The position numbers and the translations under genes were made by a program. DNA of 64,000 bases from Erythrocercus mccallii (Eukaryota > Chordata > Aves > Passeriformes > Dicruridae): NCBI GenBank assembly GCA_013397435.1, contig VZRG01000186.1, forward strand, positions 563,157 through 627,156. Reading direction: 5' to 3'. Positions 26,544-38,137 of the stretch are shown here, piece after piece; within the stretch, counting starts at the first letter, position 1, and every line of letters starts with the position of its first letter. Under the pieces are notes generated by a model. The model did no database searches. It saw nothing but the letters and a program-made list of their open reading frames with translations, and had not been told where the DNA came from.

Positions 26544-28604
26544 CAACAAACTAAAGTAATCTGTGTACAGATTTGTCCCTGGCAGACCTGCAATTCTGTC
26601 TATTAGCAGCTCCTTCCCCCCAGTCTGCAACTGAAAACCAATTTTTTTCCCTTTTACCAGATATAGTTTAAATCTGTTGTAAGATAACAGGATTTCATTG
26701 ATTTATAGTCTAAGAGATTAATAATAGAGAATAATGAAGATAGAGAAAAAATTCTTTTTCTTATTTGTTATTATCTAACATGTCCAATGGATTGATCCTA
26801 AACTTATTCCCAATAGTCCCTGCAGAAAGGCATATTCTAAAGGAACTCTTAAAAATATTCTCACAGTCATCTTTTAGAGACTTGCTAAACATCCCCACGT
26901 TTGGACTGAGGTTTTAAATACAGAAATCTGTGGAGGTTTTTCTTAGTCAGAACAGACAATGTAATTTCTGCAAATGAAGAAGAAAAAAAATCATGAAGTA
27001 TTACTTCACTTTTTAAATCATTTTTCCCCTGGATTTCTGTTTTTCATTAGTTATTTTATAACAAAAACAAATGAGATATTTGAAACCTTTCATTAAAACA
27101 AAAAGCAGAACAACTCATCCAATATAAAATATATAATGGAGAACAGTTACTAAAGTAATGAAATTAATTGCATGGAATGGAAAAGCATTTTTCAGTTCAT
27201 TATATTTGTATATTCATTTTAGTTTATTTTGAAAATCTTACAGTAGCAACCACAAATGAAAAAATATTATAGAGCAGCACAGAACAGTCTTTCTCAATAC
27301 AGAAGTATAGTAGGTATCTGATGTACTTAAAAATCCCGTGTTGAATACTTTGATATACCTAAAAAACCTACCCTGCATATTGTTTTTATATAATTTGCAT
27401 TTTTCAGAATAGTGATAGTTAAGTTGATGCTTACTGTCCATTGACTCATACATCTGTTTTTGGCATTGCATCTTGTTAGATCTTAATCCTCTACTAGTAA
27501 TTCACAGTAATTGAAGGTTAAAGAAATAAAAAATCAAAGAATTAGAAACACCTGTTTAGATGAAGGGTTTCTGAATTTTATTGAAGAATTTCAGGTTTTC
27601 TCTATATGGAACACTAAAGAATTTGTTAAGGGATTAATATGGTAAAATAGTACAGGAAACACAGTAAAAAAAAGTGGTTTTCAGAATGTTAACAAAAATT
27701 CCTGTCTGAATAATTGCAGTTAAAACACTAACTGCCGTTCTCATAAACAAAATACTGTGTGTGCTCTAAGACCTACATTTTATCATTTCAGCTATTAATA
27801 ATTACATCAAGGTATGAAACAACTTTAAAAGCAGAATTTTATTTCTGAAATACTCAATTACTATATATTTGTAGCAGTAAAAATGCCTTCACTTTAGTTT
27901 CATACAATTGTGAGCTTGTTTTAAATTTTTGTTTCCCATCAGGATATCTGCCATTTAACCTTAGGACCCTACATATATCTTCTCTGGCTCTGGATGTAGA
28001 ACTCCTTGAACGCTACAGAAAAATGGCTTGCAGAACTCAGGGCCTGGGAATATCACTGTATTAAACAATAAAATGTAATTGATTGTAGTGTCCTGGAACT
28101 TAATGTTCCAGTTTTAGTGGACAGTGAAAGCCATATATCAGAAAGAACCCTAGACATATAAGGAATTATTGTTCTTTTATTCATCAGCTTGAGAGCAGTA
28201 ATAATCTTCTGAAGGAACAATAAGAGTGCCATGGAATATTGTCCTTATGATGTTTGTTAAATATCACAACAGTAATCAAGAAAAATATTTGCTATCACTG
28301 TTGAATCAACAAACCAAAATGTTCTTAATGAAACTTTTCCAAACACCATTTACAAAACATAAAAAACTGGTGCCTTTGGCTTTAACCTCTAGCCAAACAC
28401 AAAGTATGTGTAAGTATCATGTGCAGTGTGAAGTACATAAAATTGCACATAAGAGGGTGGGTACTTTTTTTGCACATATTTTGCCTCTGGAGAAAAATGT
28501 TCTGAGTTATATCATGTCTCATAAGCTGAACATACAATAGCATTTATATGCCTTGGATGATGCTCAGGTGTTGATACTTACTGATCTCTTCATCCTAGCT
28601 CTTG
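26544..28604. other. AT-rich intronic sequence, nothing recognised
   Basis: Short chance ORFs only (for example 104 codons at 28226-28540 on +). I see no repeat ends, RNA gene or plausible exon. Confidence 0.6.
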
Positions 28605-28610
28605 CATTCT
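28605..28610. repeat. Left target-site duplication of the solo LTR
   Basis: cattct, paired with cattcc directly after the element. Confidence 0.75.
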
Positions 28611-28631
28611 TGTAGAAGAGAATATGGGTGA

Positions 28632-28709
28632 CCTCACCCCTAATAAGTAACAGCTGTGTTAATTACCCAATACAGCCTCGCCCCTGATGAGTCACAGCTA
28701 TAGCCAATA
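28632..28709 (+). promoter_or_regulatory. Duplicated U3 module with AP-1-like and CCAAT motifs
   Basis: Two related copies lie side by side. Copy 1 (28632-28672) runs cctcacccctaataagt...acccaata. Copy 2 (28676-28709) runs cctcgcccctgatgagt...gccaata. Copy 2 contains a consensus AP-1 site TGAGTCA (28688-28694) and CCAAT (28704-28708); copy 1 has degraded versions of both. Duplicated modules of this kind are typical of LTR enhancers. Present activity is unknown. Confidence 0.65.
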
Positions 28710-28998
28710 AAGATAAATGTGGTAAAAGGGAGTGGGTTAGCTGGTGATGGATCATGGATGGGTTAATTATGAAGAAGGATGCCGGGGAGAGAGAGTCACT
28801 GCTGTGAGGTCAGTTTGGGTCTGCAGTTAGAGCCTGTTGTTGGAACCTGCAGTCATAGTCTAGCTGGGTAAGAGCCTGCATTCAAAATCTGCAAACTGAT
28901 ACCAGCAGTCAGAGGCTGCAAGGCAAACCTACAGTAGGAGCTTGCTGCAGCCAGAGTCAGTGAATTGCTGGAGTCAGGATGGCTGAGCAGTAAAGAGG

Positions 28999-29004
28999 AA
29001 TAAA
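28999..29004 (+). terminator. Polyadenylation signal AATAAA of the solo LTR
   Basis: A canonical hexamer about 85 bp before the LTR end, in the expected position for the R region. In the same sense as CSMD1, it could act as a premature intronic poly(A) site. Confidence 0.65.
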
Positions 29005-29087
29005 CCAGGACCCTTTTCATGCTGTGATAAACAAGAAGTCTGTGTATTTGCTCATTTCTACCCTCTAACAAGAGGGCTGCTGCAACA

Positions 29088-29093
29088 CATTCC
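29088..29093. repeat. Right target-site duplication of the solo LTR
   Basis: cattcc, one mismatch to the left copy. Confidence 0.75.
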
Positions 29094-31639
29094 AAGGTGA
29101 AATTCATTAAAATTAATGTGGAAGTCTAGAACACTTCAGATGATATTCAAAATACTCCTCTCTATTGTCTACAAAAGGAACTTCTCACAGATGGAGACCA
29201 CTCACTGCCAACAACTGAAATTGGATAAAATGAAGCGTTATCTCTCCTCATTTCAGTGGGCCAAAGAGCTTTTAAGCATACATGTAGACTGCTGAGACAA
29301 CATTAGGAACTTAAGCTATATCTTAGGATGTTATGATTTGAATATATTTTTGGAAAATATATGAAATTTGTGCTTACATTTTCATTTTTACCTATCTGGC
29401 TGTGGCCTTAACACTGAAAACTTTATTTATTTAAGGAAAAAAAAAAGATATGACCTTAAAGAATTTTATATTGTTGTCCTAATGTAGTTTTAAATAAGTT
29501 GTCAGCCTGTTCTAATATAACTGTTAATAAGTGTCATGAGAAGGGAACAAAGTGAGTAAGCAATATTTTGCCAGATTCAATATGTTCTATAATGACTACA
29601 TAAAATTTTCAAAATTCATTGTCACAGGCAAAGTAGTCTTCTTATTTTTCTGTCATTAAGAATCATTCCATATGAAACATACATCTAAAGTGTTTACTGG
29701 ACAGTGTTTCTTTATAATAAAATGAAGTTAGTAATGAGCTTAATGAATGTAATAACTACTCAGTAATGCCACATAAAGCAGTTATGGAACATAATATTTA
29801 ATGTTGGGTTATTTTGTTTTGAAGAGTCAGTTTCAGTGCATGCTTTCATTTATTTATGATTAAACCTTCTACTCTCAACGTGAAGGATAACAGCAAGTAA
29901 AAAAATATATTGCATTTTTAGACTACTCAGGTGAAAGTACCTGAATCATTAAAATTGACAATGTCATGGTAAAACTTTATTCTTGGACTTAGTCCCTTAC
30001 TCATCTGTGTTTTCCTTTCTTTCATCATTTTACACTCATCAGTTCTGTGTTTCACTTGAGCTATTTTCTTAGACCCAGACTGACATAAGTATTTGATATA
30101 AAATTCTCTGGCAAACTCCTTGTGGTCCATCTGGACTTTAGATATTTGTCAATTTTTTTCCTTTACAGCAAGTGCCTTCTGTATTAATACTAGCCATTAG
30201 TTTCCCCGACTCACCTGAAAACAGCTCTGCCAGTGTCATTGGACTTCCCAGGGACATATCCATTTCTCCTGAAAAATTCTTCAGGAGAGCTTCTAGGTGT
30301 ACTTAGCAAGTTAAGATTTGCTGAAGTACTCCTATGAGGAGAAAAAGCTCACCCCATTTATTTGAATTAATTCTTGTTCCAAGAGGTAATAAGGTACAAT
30401 GCAAATGGAAGTATTTATTCACAGCATCCAGTATAACAACTCATAGTTAAGGAAGTCGACAGAGAAAAATCATGTTGGATCTACCTACTTTAAATAAGAA
30501 ACACATCACACTGCCTCTCTCTACTTCTCCCCACTTCTGAACCCTTTCCTTGTAGATTGTTAGCTGTTACAAATAGTCTCTTATTTCAAATACTACATAA
30601 AGAAGAGAGGATTTACAATTTTCATGTTAAACTGATAGTTCTTATTTATGAGATAACCTGGTCTTGCTTTTCAAGCATACTAAGTATTGTTTCACTTCAT
30701 TGGTATTGTAAATAGTCTAAATTTTTAAGCTTCTTATATTTTGTTGAGTTGGTCCCTAATTTATATTCTTCTTATATTCTTCCTTTCCCCAAGTCATGAC
30801 CTCCATCTCCATTTCACTTTGCTTTTCCTGTGCTCCTGACACTGAACTCGTGCCAGCTCTGACTTGTTTTTCTTTTCTGTGAGCAATTTAATTCATTAAA
30901 ATGGCACACCTATATCTCACCTGGAGGGATTGGGGAAGAGAGGATAATCTTCTTCCATTATAGTCTTTAAATAAGATCACAGAAATTCCAGCAAGAATCC
31001 AAGCTGATACATGTAAGGAAGGGCACTACAGGAGCAAAGGATTAAGGAAGGAGTAGTAAATGCAGGAGGAGGAAGAACAGAAAATAACATCACACTTCTT
31101 TTAGGTAGCAGCTGCTTGTCAGAGCATCTCACATCTGCAAAATTGCAGCCACAGTAGGCGTGTTTCAGTGTTGAACTCTCTAACACGGCTTGCAAAGCTA
31201 CACATTTACTTAGAGCTAATGCAGCTCATTACTTGCTCCTGGTTAATACCAGATACAGCCTTGGCCATCCTGGTGTGACAATGAGTTTGAGGTAATAAAC
31301 ATCTGACATTCTTTTTTTAATATATCTATACTAAATATAAATATTTACATATAGAATATGTATACATGAGAGAGACTATATATACAGACATGCGTAGACA
31401 TTGTCTTCATTTATTTGCTGCAACAATCATACATTATGCCTTGAACAACTGACTCCTGTTTTGTCAATTAGTGAGTGGTGATCCTTGAAAGTTGTTTGAA
31501 CCTGTATCTACAGGCATGTTCATAGAAATATTTAAGATGAGAATATTGCAAAATGGAAGATAGCTCTCAGCTGAAAATTAGGATACAGTTTTCTTTCTAG
31601 ATTTCCTAACCCAGAGACCTGTCATGGAAACTCATTAAA
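29094..31639. other. AT-rich intronic sequence, nothing recognised
   Basis: No supported gene, RNA or transposon. Short ORFs on both strands lack recognisable features. Confidence 0.6.
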
Positions 31640-32104
31640 TGTTTTTCCTTGTTTCAGCCAGGGCTGAGGGGGTTTTTTACAGAAATAGTTAGGGGCATGG
31701 TTGTGGGCATGTCAATGAGGTTATTCTGTACCACAGGGCATTGCTGAGGGTAGGGCTAGGGAACTCTGACTTCCAAAAAGAACGTGGCTTCTGGATGAAA
31801 AATGTGTTGGCGTTGTCTGCCTTTGTTCATTGCCTTCATGTCCCCGTGAGCATTTTTATATATGAATCACCCTCTTTTTTGTATACTTTTGTCACTACTA
31901 TTTTTGCTGCTACTGTTCCTATTTCATTGCTGTTTTCAGTAAATTCTTCTTATTTCAAGACATGATCTTTACATTTTGTGCCTCCAGTTCTCAAATCCAT
32001 CCCACTGGGGTGGTGAGGAGAAGGGCAGAGCAAGTGACCAGTAGTGTGGTTTGTAATCTTGGTGGGAGAACTAAGTTGAGGAATACCATTCCTTAAACAT
32101 GACA
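31640..32104 (+). mobile_element. Avian ERV LTR (ERVL-like), plus orientation
   Basis: Seen: it starts near tgtttttccttgtttcagccagggctgag and ends ccattccttaaacatgaca, a decayed form of the taaaccacgaca end common in bird LTRs. The conserved block ttcattgctgttttcagtaaattcttcttatttcaagacatgatctttac marks the polyadenylation region, and the AATAAA has decayed to AGTAAA. It is followed by a G-rich cccactggggtggtgagg segment. The 74-codon ORF at 31741-31965 lies inside the LTR and is not a gene. No clear target-site duplication was found. Family assignment is by memory of the LTR type. Confidence 0.8.
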
Positions 32105-33960
32105 ATATTTTACACTATTTTGAAAATAAATAATTTGATAAATAAATAAACACATTCTAGAGAATAGAAATACCTATGTAGTTCATTGTAAAAAGAAATA
32201 GCAGCAGTATTCAAAACTCATAGATGATAGGTTTTGTTGGAGTGCCCCTGTGGTTTTTTTTAATCTGAACTAGTCTTTAGAGGGTGTGAATTTTTGAATT
32301 TTATTGTGAATTTGTTTAGACTCCAGTCAATTAATTTTATTCTATTTTACTGTATTTTTTCCCAATTAATATTACTTAAATATTATTTAAATGGTTTAAT
32401 ACAAAATTGGAAGTAGCTAAATTAGAAGGATAAGGGTAGATGAGTTTACAAAACCCACTCTAATTATTTCCTAGATTTTCATGAAACTGAAGTGTCAATA
32501 GTTTTATAAGATAAGATTATCTGTTTGTTGTAGTCAAAACAATGTCAAGAACCTTGTAAAAGAAACAAGATTTGGTATATTTCTTCAGACAGAAGCATTA
32601 ATTATTTTATTAACAGATCCAAAATCAAATCAAAAATTACACCTTTCTAAATTATTTCTCTTAATTAAATGTAAAATAGTTTTGTTATACCTGAATTTGA
32701 GTCAAACATTAACTACTGGAAAATTTCTAACTAGTGAAAAAATATTTTGGTGGTAGTCTTGTTAGTAATAATTTTGATAAAGCATATCACAATCTCTTGG
32801 TAATGCAATAGACTTGAAAAGACATTGTGCTTCTATATCTGACATACTATACATTAGGAAAACATTACCCCTTCAAGCCTGCATGGAAATAGAATGTCTA
32901 ATTACTTGCATGAACAGTAGATTAGTGTCTATATGAGCACATGATGGAATAAGAATAGAAATTAAAACATCACTTGAAGAAGTATAACATGAAAAAATTT
33001 GTCTGCAGCTTGCAGTGATCAACCTAATTGAGTTTCCTCTCCTGTCTCTGATCCAGCAGTATCCTGGCTGCCTTCAGATTTAGAAGGAGAATAGCTGGGG
33101 TTGTTTAATTATTTCTCATTATTTCTTGTAAGATGCAGTGTTTGCCAGCAGAGGTGTAGTATGATACTAACCTAAGTATAAAGCTCTCAAAACCTGGCCC
33201 TTTAATTCTTTATGATGCTGGAACAGGCATAGGAATTCCCTGCAAGTCTGTCTTGTTCAGGAAAACACATCTAGTATGCAGAAATCTGAGATTTTAAATT
33301 CCATTTTCAATTCTCATTCTAAGCCCTAAATACACTATCTTACAATGTTACTTGAAAACTTATTTTCTAATTGTTTCTTTTCTTCCCACAGGATTTCTAT
33401 TTTACATGTCACTGAGTATCAAATACTCAGTGAATAAACAGCTATCTAATGCTTCCTTCAGTCCCTTTCAGTGCATACTGTTAAGCCCAGAGCTTTCAAC
33501 TACATCACTTGCCAAAGTGACACTTGACAGTTTTAACCCCCTGATCCTAAGAAATAAAGTCCTGGCTGCCATCAGTACAGGAGATGAAAACTCTGCAAGT
33601 CAAACCAAAAAATGCACAAATAACATTTTCATACACATGTATGTGTTTGTTCTTGAACAACTTGATTATGGTAATTTAGATTAAATATCACTTCTATTCA
33701 AGGTTACAGCAGATTTTTAAGATTATCTATGCTAGGCCTTAAAATCAGTTTCAGAAATGTGTTACATTTTTCATAGTGGAGGCAGAATTCAAACATAACT
33801 GAGGAGTTTAATTTTTTTTCTATTACTTCCCATAGAGTAAATGTTTTCAGCTAAAAGGAAGAGAGAAACTTTCAATATTCTTTTTAGACAGCATTAGAGA
33901 AATCCTTAATAGAGATCAAAGCATGAAACCTTTTAAGGAGAACTTAAAAATAAAAGAACC
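32105..33960. other. AT-rich intronic sequence with one pseudo-exon candidate
   Basis: Mostly featureless. A strong acceptor-like sequence (ttgtttcttttcttcccacag, ending 33391) precedes a 93-codon open frame, but its phase does not fit CSMD1 (see rejected items). Confidence 0.5.
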
Positions 33961-34006
33961 TAAGATAAAATCCCCCATATTAAGAAATATGGGGGATTTT
34001 ATCTTA
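33961..34006. repeat. Perfect 21-bp inverted repeat (hairpin) with a 4-base loop
   Basis: Left arm 33961-33981 (taagataaaatcccccatat plus t) and right arm 33986-34006 are exact reverse complements, separated by aaga. The flanking bases (c and t) do not pair, so the palindrome ends sharply. It is not inside any recognised repeat. It is too short for a typical microRNA precursor and has no terminator role in this context. Confidence 0.97.
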
Positions 34007-34289
34007 TCTGAATAATTTATCTGATACAAAGTAGTTCGAAGCCTTCATCTGATTTTAGATTTAACACCTAATCTGAGCTAAAATTACCTGTATTCATATA
34101 CAACAAGAATGAATACTATATATGTGCACTTGAAATAAAGACAACTTTGCTTTCATTGCACCTTTGCTTTTGTAGCAACCTACCAGCACAAGTCCTGACT
34201 GTTAGTATTTCCTGAACACCTCAGAAGGGGTGGTCTCATTCCCAATGCGTGTGGGGACCCTGTGGTTTAAACACCTACCTACATGGATC

Positions 34290-34538
34290 CCATGAAACAT
34301 CAAGGGAGCACACATCAGTCATGGGCAGAATAGCTTCAATATGAGTGTGGTGAGGCACTGGAACAGGTATCCCAGAAAAGCTGTGGAGGGCCCATGCCTT
34401 AGAGTGTTCAAGGCCAGATTGGATGGGGCTTTGAGCAACCTGGTCTAGTGAAAGATGTCCTTGTCTATGGTGGATGGTTGCAACCAGATGATCTTTAAGG
34501 TCCCTTCCAACCCAAACCATTCTATGATTCCGATTCCA
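34290..34538 (+). mobile_element. CR1 LINE 3' end, plus orientation
   Basis: Reads gaggcactggaacaggtatcccagaaaagctgtgga, then ggatggggctttgagcaacctggt, then atgatctttaaggtcccttccaaccc, and ends ccattctatgattccgattcca. This includes the CR1-type terminal ATTCTATG motif at about 34519-34526. The 3' end near 34538 is firm; the 5' truncation point is estimated. The ORF on the opposite strand is untranslated CR1 sequence. Confidence 0.92.
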
Positions 34539-35169
34539 TTATTTTCTGTTGTTTTAAACTTAACTATTGTAGACTCTTAAGCAAAATTGGTGTCAAGTGC
34601 CACCATTCAATTTACTAAAATGGACATAACCAGACTGCTTGTTTTCTGTAAATATTCAACTAATATATGAAGGCAGCATGTAACAGTAAATGCTACACTG
34701 AGTCAGAGGAAGCACATGTGGTAACACCAACACACATAAGGGCACTTAGTCACTTAGTTATGGTACATGATGCACCTCTCAGCTGGTCAAACCCAGAGGA
34801 AATTGTTCTCTGTGGGACTGGGAGGGATCATTCCATCTGGAGAATGTGACCTTGAGCACCTGTTGAGCAGTGGTGTCCAATCTCTCTATTGGTGACTAGA
34901 GCAGCTAAGCTGTAAGCACATCCTCTGACCATGGACTTGCATTTTGTATACAAGAGAAACAAATGAATGTGTTCTAGGGACACCTCCCTCACACTGTGTC
35001 TTTTGCTGTAGATATAATGCTCCAGGTTGTGGGACTGGAATCTAACTTTCCTTGATATTACTGATGTTTACTTTTCTCTGAGGAGCACATACATAATCTT
35101 ATTAATGTTTTTGTTCAATTTTGATATTTACTGTGCAATGGAAATAGTTTATTTTTCTCCTATTCTATG

Positions 35170-35253
35170 ATTTTAAAACAAATTAACAAACAAACCCAAA
35201 AAATTAAGAAAAAATCCCACAGGAAAAAAACCCACCAAGAGAAAAAAAGGAAA
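35170..35253. repeat. A-rich low-complexity region with ACCC interruptions
   Basis: Runs such as aaacaaacaaacccaaaaaa and gaaaaaaacccacc. It is the complement-type counterpart of the T/G tracts elsewhere in the window. Confidence 0.7.
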
Positions 35254-35617
35254 AATCTCCAGTTTCATATAATACCTCAAGTTCTATGTGAGGTACAGAT
35301 CTTCTCCCTGTTGTATCAGCTCAGGTGATGGTCTTCCACTTTCATCAGTAGCCATGTCCGCCTCTCTCTTCCACACACAGCTTTGGTCGCCTATCCTTAA
35401 GAAATTCCACAAAAAATTATCAATTAACACGTAAGGAAGAATTTTACACTATCCCCAAACTTTTGGATCTGCCATTACTGGAAACTGAAATGTTCCACAG
35501 GAAGTCCCATCTACACAAGATGAGTGCTATAGAGTGAAGTACTTTGTGTGGGGACATCACTTTTGATGTCTACGTTATCAGCCACAGGATTCCCAGCTAA
35601 CACTCCCAACATTTATT

Positions 35618-35658
35618 GGGGGTTTTTTTTTGGTTTTTTTTTGTTTTTTTTTTTTTTT
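35618..35658. repeat. Long poly-T tract with G interruptions
   Basis: gggggttttttttt ggttttttttttg followed by about 15 T. Length may be unreliable in the assembly. Confidence 0.85.
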
Positions 35659-38024
35659 AATTTGTGTACTCTAGTGAAGAGGTTTTGAAAACCTTACAGA
35701 AAAGAACCCCACCACAGTGCCATACACTGCTTATAACTTTCTTCCAAGAACCACTAAGATTTTTTACCCTTTCTCGCTTTCTCCAACTAAAACACAAACA
35801 GCATTGCTCCCATTTAGAGTTCGGTAAGAAAGAAATCATACAGCTGAATTAGTGCTCTGCTAAAATAGGTTGACTCTCGCAGTGTCATTTTCATATTATG
35901 TTTCATAGTATTATGGGGAGATTTGAGACTGTTTAGAACCTTGCAGGGTTCACATAGACATGAAAATATCTTGTGTATTGTGTGTCTGTGAAATATCTGT
36001 TTATTAGATATGTAACTAAGGAAAGATCTGCTCTGAACATGCCTTTATAATGCTAAAATTCATTTAATCTTTTATTAAAGATTACTTTGTAATTCATATT
36101 ACAATTTAATATTTCAGCCTAGAGTTTTGCCAGCTTTGAAATTCAAAGCTTTGGATATACTAGATAGAATGTAACTACTTGTGTATTTCTGTTTTAAAAG
36201 AAAACCAACCCCTAAAACAGCATTTCTATAATGTAACTTTAGGTACTTGGACAAATGAATTTTCAGTTCAGTGATATGAACTACAGCCAATGTATAGTAA
36301 AAACTTTCACATTTAGCATACATTTTGTCAATACCTAAGAGGTAGTAGCAAAGATATATTCTGTATTCCACATATGACTTTGTTTTTTCTTTTCTTTTTA
36401 GTTATATCTCAGTAGTTTCTACAGGTACACTCAAATTATAAGTAGATTTGAAACACAAAAGGCTAGTATGTAGTTAGAAATATTTAGATTGGTGCTCTAA
36501 AATAGTCTAAAGTGTTTCTGAAAGAATATATAAAGTATAAGAGTTCATCTGAATGAGATGTAGAAACATAGAGGTCTGAATGTTTTAACCAACACCTTTA
36601 AGAACTATTGAATGCCATGTCTAAAATGAAGCATGGAAATCTTCTTGTAAAAGACCAACCCTTTTTTTCAATCAAAACTGGTTTTAAGTAGGATTTGCAT
36701 TTCTTTTATGTTGTTAACAAGTAGATAAAGAAAATGAAATTATAAATAAAAAATGAAAGTTCTCTGATATAGTTTGCATGTCCTAAGTAGTAAAAAAATC
36801 CATTAAGAATGTCTATATTCAATATGTTGGTATTGTCCCACTGTAGAGGAAAAAGGGATTCAGCTATGGTTCTAACTAGACTTCTCCAGAATCGTTATTT
36901 CTTAACATGATGAGTTTCCTAGTAATCTGGAATATTTAATGATATCTTATGCTGTGATGAAAAAAGGCATCTATTTCACTACATTGATTAATTTTGGAGG
37001 GAGACTAAATCCCATTTCAGTTTGGTTATTTTTGGCTCAAAAATATGTACCATGTCTACCCTAGTACTGGCAAATCTACCCTCACGCAGATGATATCTTA
37101 GCTGAGAATTTCTGATATTCATCAGACTTTTTTTTTTCAAGTGATCAACATTTTTGAAAAGGAGAAACTTAAGTTTGTGTTTGTGTAGTTCTCCAAAGTT
37201 ATTCGGGGGAAAAAAAAAAAGCTAAAATTTGAAATCTGGAGCATGATCATGCAAAACAGAAAAAGTTTACCATGAGGTAAACTAAGACATGAATTTACAT
37301 CATACTAGGTTCTCTATAGAACCTATTAGGTAGCTACTCCATTAACAAATGGTGAAGGGTAATGAATGACAATGGAACAATCCAGTAGTGTCCAAGGGCC
37401 TGTTTCCTGTATTAGAAAAATTCTTTGTGCACTTTCTTCATATCCACAGTTAAAGCAAGTTGGGTAGCCTGCATTCAGTTGTACTTAGACTTATCTTTGT
37501 TTTTATTAAATGTGAGTTGGACTTAGTATACACAGAATCAGTTCTACCAGCTTAGTTTTGTACCAATAATTTACCACCCAAACTTAAAATTAGATAGTGT
37601 CCATAACCCTTATTTAACACTTATTAATACTTGTGATTTGACTCCCTGTGAGGTAACTACCACAGCAGGACGTCAGATGATGGCATCTTGTCATAACTGG
37701 CTTATTTTTTGCAGAATGTTTTGACGTGTGCATGCACACCTACACTTGCATGTGCTCACTCTCACAAGACTGTTTGTCTTCTTCAAATCATGAAAATATG
37801 GTTTGGAAATACAAGTTTTAATCATAAAATAGATAGCTGTAATGAGAAAAAACCCCACTATATTTCTCTCAACATAATAGTTACTTAACTAGTAATGTAT
37901 TGAGACTAGATGACAGTGAATCATTGTGTTCTAATATATTTTGAGTTTTGGGGGAGGTTTCCTCTTTTGTGCACATGATTTTTTTTTTTTACCATAAATA
38001 TTAGATTATTTTTTCTTTTTCCAG

Positions 38025-38137
38025 GTTGAGTGGTATGAATCTACCTTCTCCAGTTATCAGCAGTAAGAACTGGTTACGACTGCATTTTACGTCTGATAGC
38101 AATCACCGACGAAAGGGATTTAATGCTCAGTTTCAAG
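38025..38137 (+). CDS. CSMD1: CSMD1 internal exon, C-terminal part of the second CUB domain
   Basis: Seen: a pyrimidine-rich acceptor ending in ccag precedes the exon, and a caag|gtagg donor follows it. The exon starts with one base (G) completing a split codon, then encodes 37 residues beginning LSGMNLPSPVISSKNWLRLH and ending KGFNAQFQ, and leaves one base (G) for the next codon. The upstream intron is therefore phase 2 and the downstream one phase 1. Known: CSMD proteins are very large type I membrane proteins with alternating CUB and Sushi domains, expressed mainly in brain and linked to complement control. The LRLHFTSD...GF pattern is the typical last-strand region of a CUB domain. From memory of the family, this is CUB2 near the N terminus, about residues 275-312. 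Inference: CSMD1 rather than CSMD2 or CSMD3, mainly from this exon plus the next. The exon is 113 nt, so skipping it would shift the frame. Confidence 0.93.

Larger units (their letters stand above)
28611..29087 (+). mobile_element. Solo LTR of an endogenous retrovirus, with target-site duplication
   Basis: Seen: the element starts TGTAGAAG and ends CTGCAACA, giving the retroviral TGT...ACA ends. It is flanked by cattct (28605-28610) and cattcc (29088-29093), a 6-bp target-site duplication with one mismatch, or 5 bp perfect. Inside are a two-copy GC-richer module near the 5' end (28632-28709), a CCAAT box, an AATAAA at 28999-29004 and a region of imperfect ctgcagtcagag-type repeats (about 28810-28970). 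At 477 bp with no internal retroviral sequence on either side, it is a solo LTR left by recombination between two LTRs. The ORF on the opposite strand is not a gene. The family name is not assigned. Confidence 0.88.
1..38024 (+). other. CSMD1: CSMD1 intron (3' portion), upstream of the CUB2 exon
   Basis: This is the end of a phase 2 intron whose 5' end lies outside the window. I looked for the exon that should end in TG (completing a Trp codon with the G at 38025) and encode the start of CUB2, and did not see it. The intron is AT-rich and holds the CR1 and LTR copies, simple repeats, assembly gap and hairpin listed separately. The many short ORFs show no recognisable domains. Large introns are usual for CSMD1. 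Confidence 0.85.
34539..38024. other. Intronic sequence up to the CUB2 exon
   Basis: It contains an A-rich tract (35170-35253) and a poly-T/G tract (35618-35658). The rest is AT-rich and unremarkable until the pyrimidine tract before the exon acceptor at 38023-38024. Confidence 0.6.

Noticed and set aside
33392..33670. Possible CSMD1 exon after a strong acceptor (ttcttttcttcccacag), open for 93 codons
   Set aside because: The intron here is phase 2. In that frame the segment hits a stop quickly (gaa taa). The open frame needs phase 1, the donor is weak, and the peptide has no CUB or Sushi features.
34275..34520. 81-codon ORF on the minus strand
   Set aside because: It is the antisense of a CR1 3' end.
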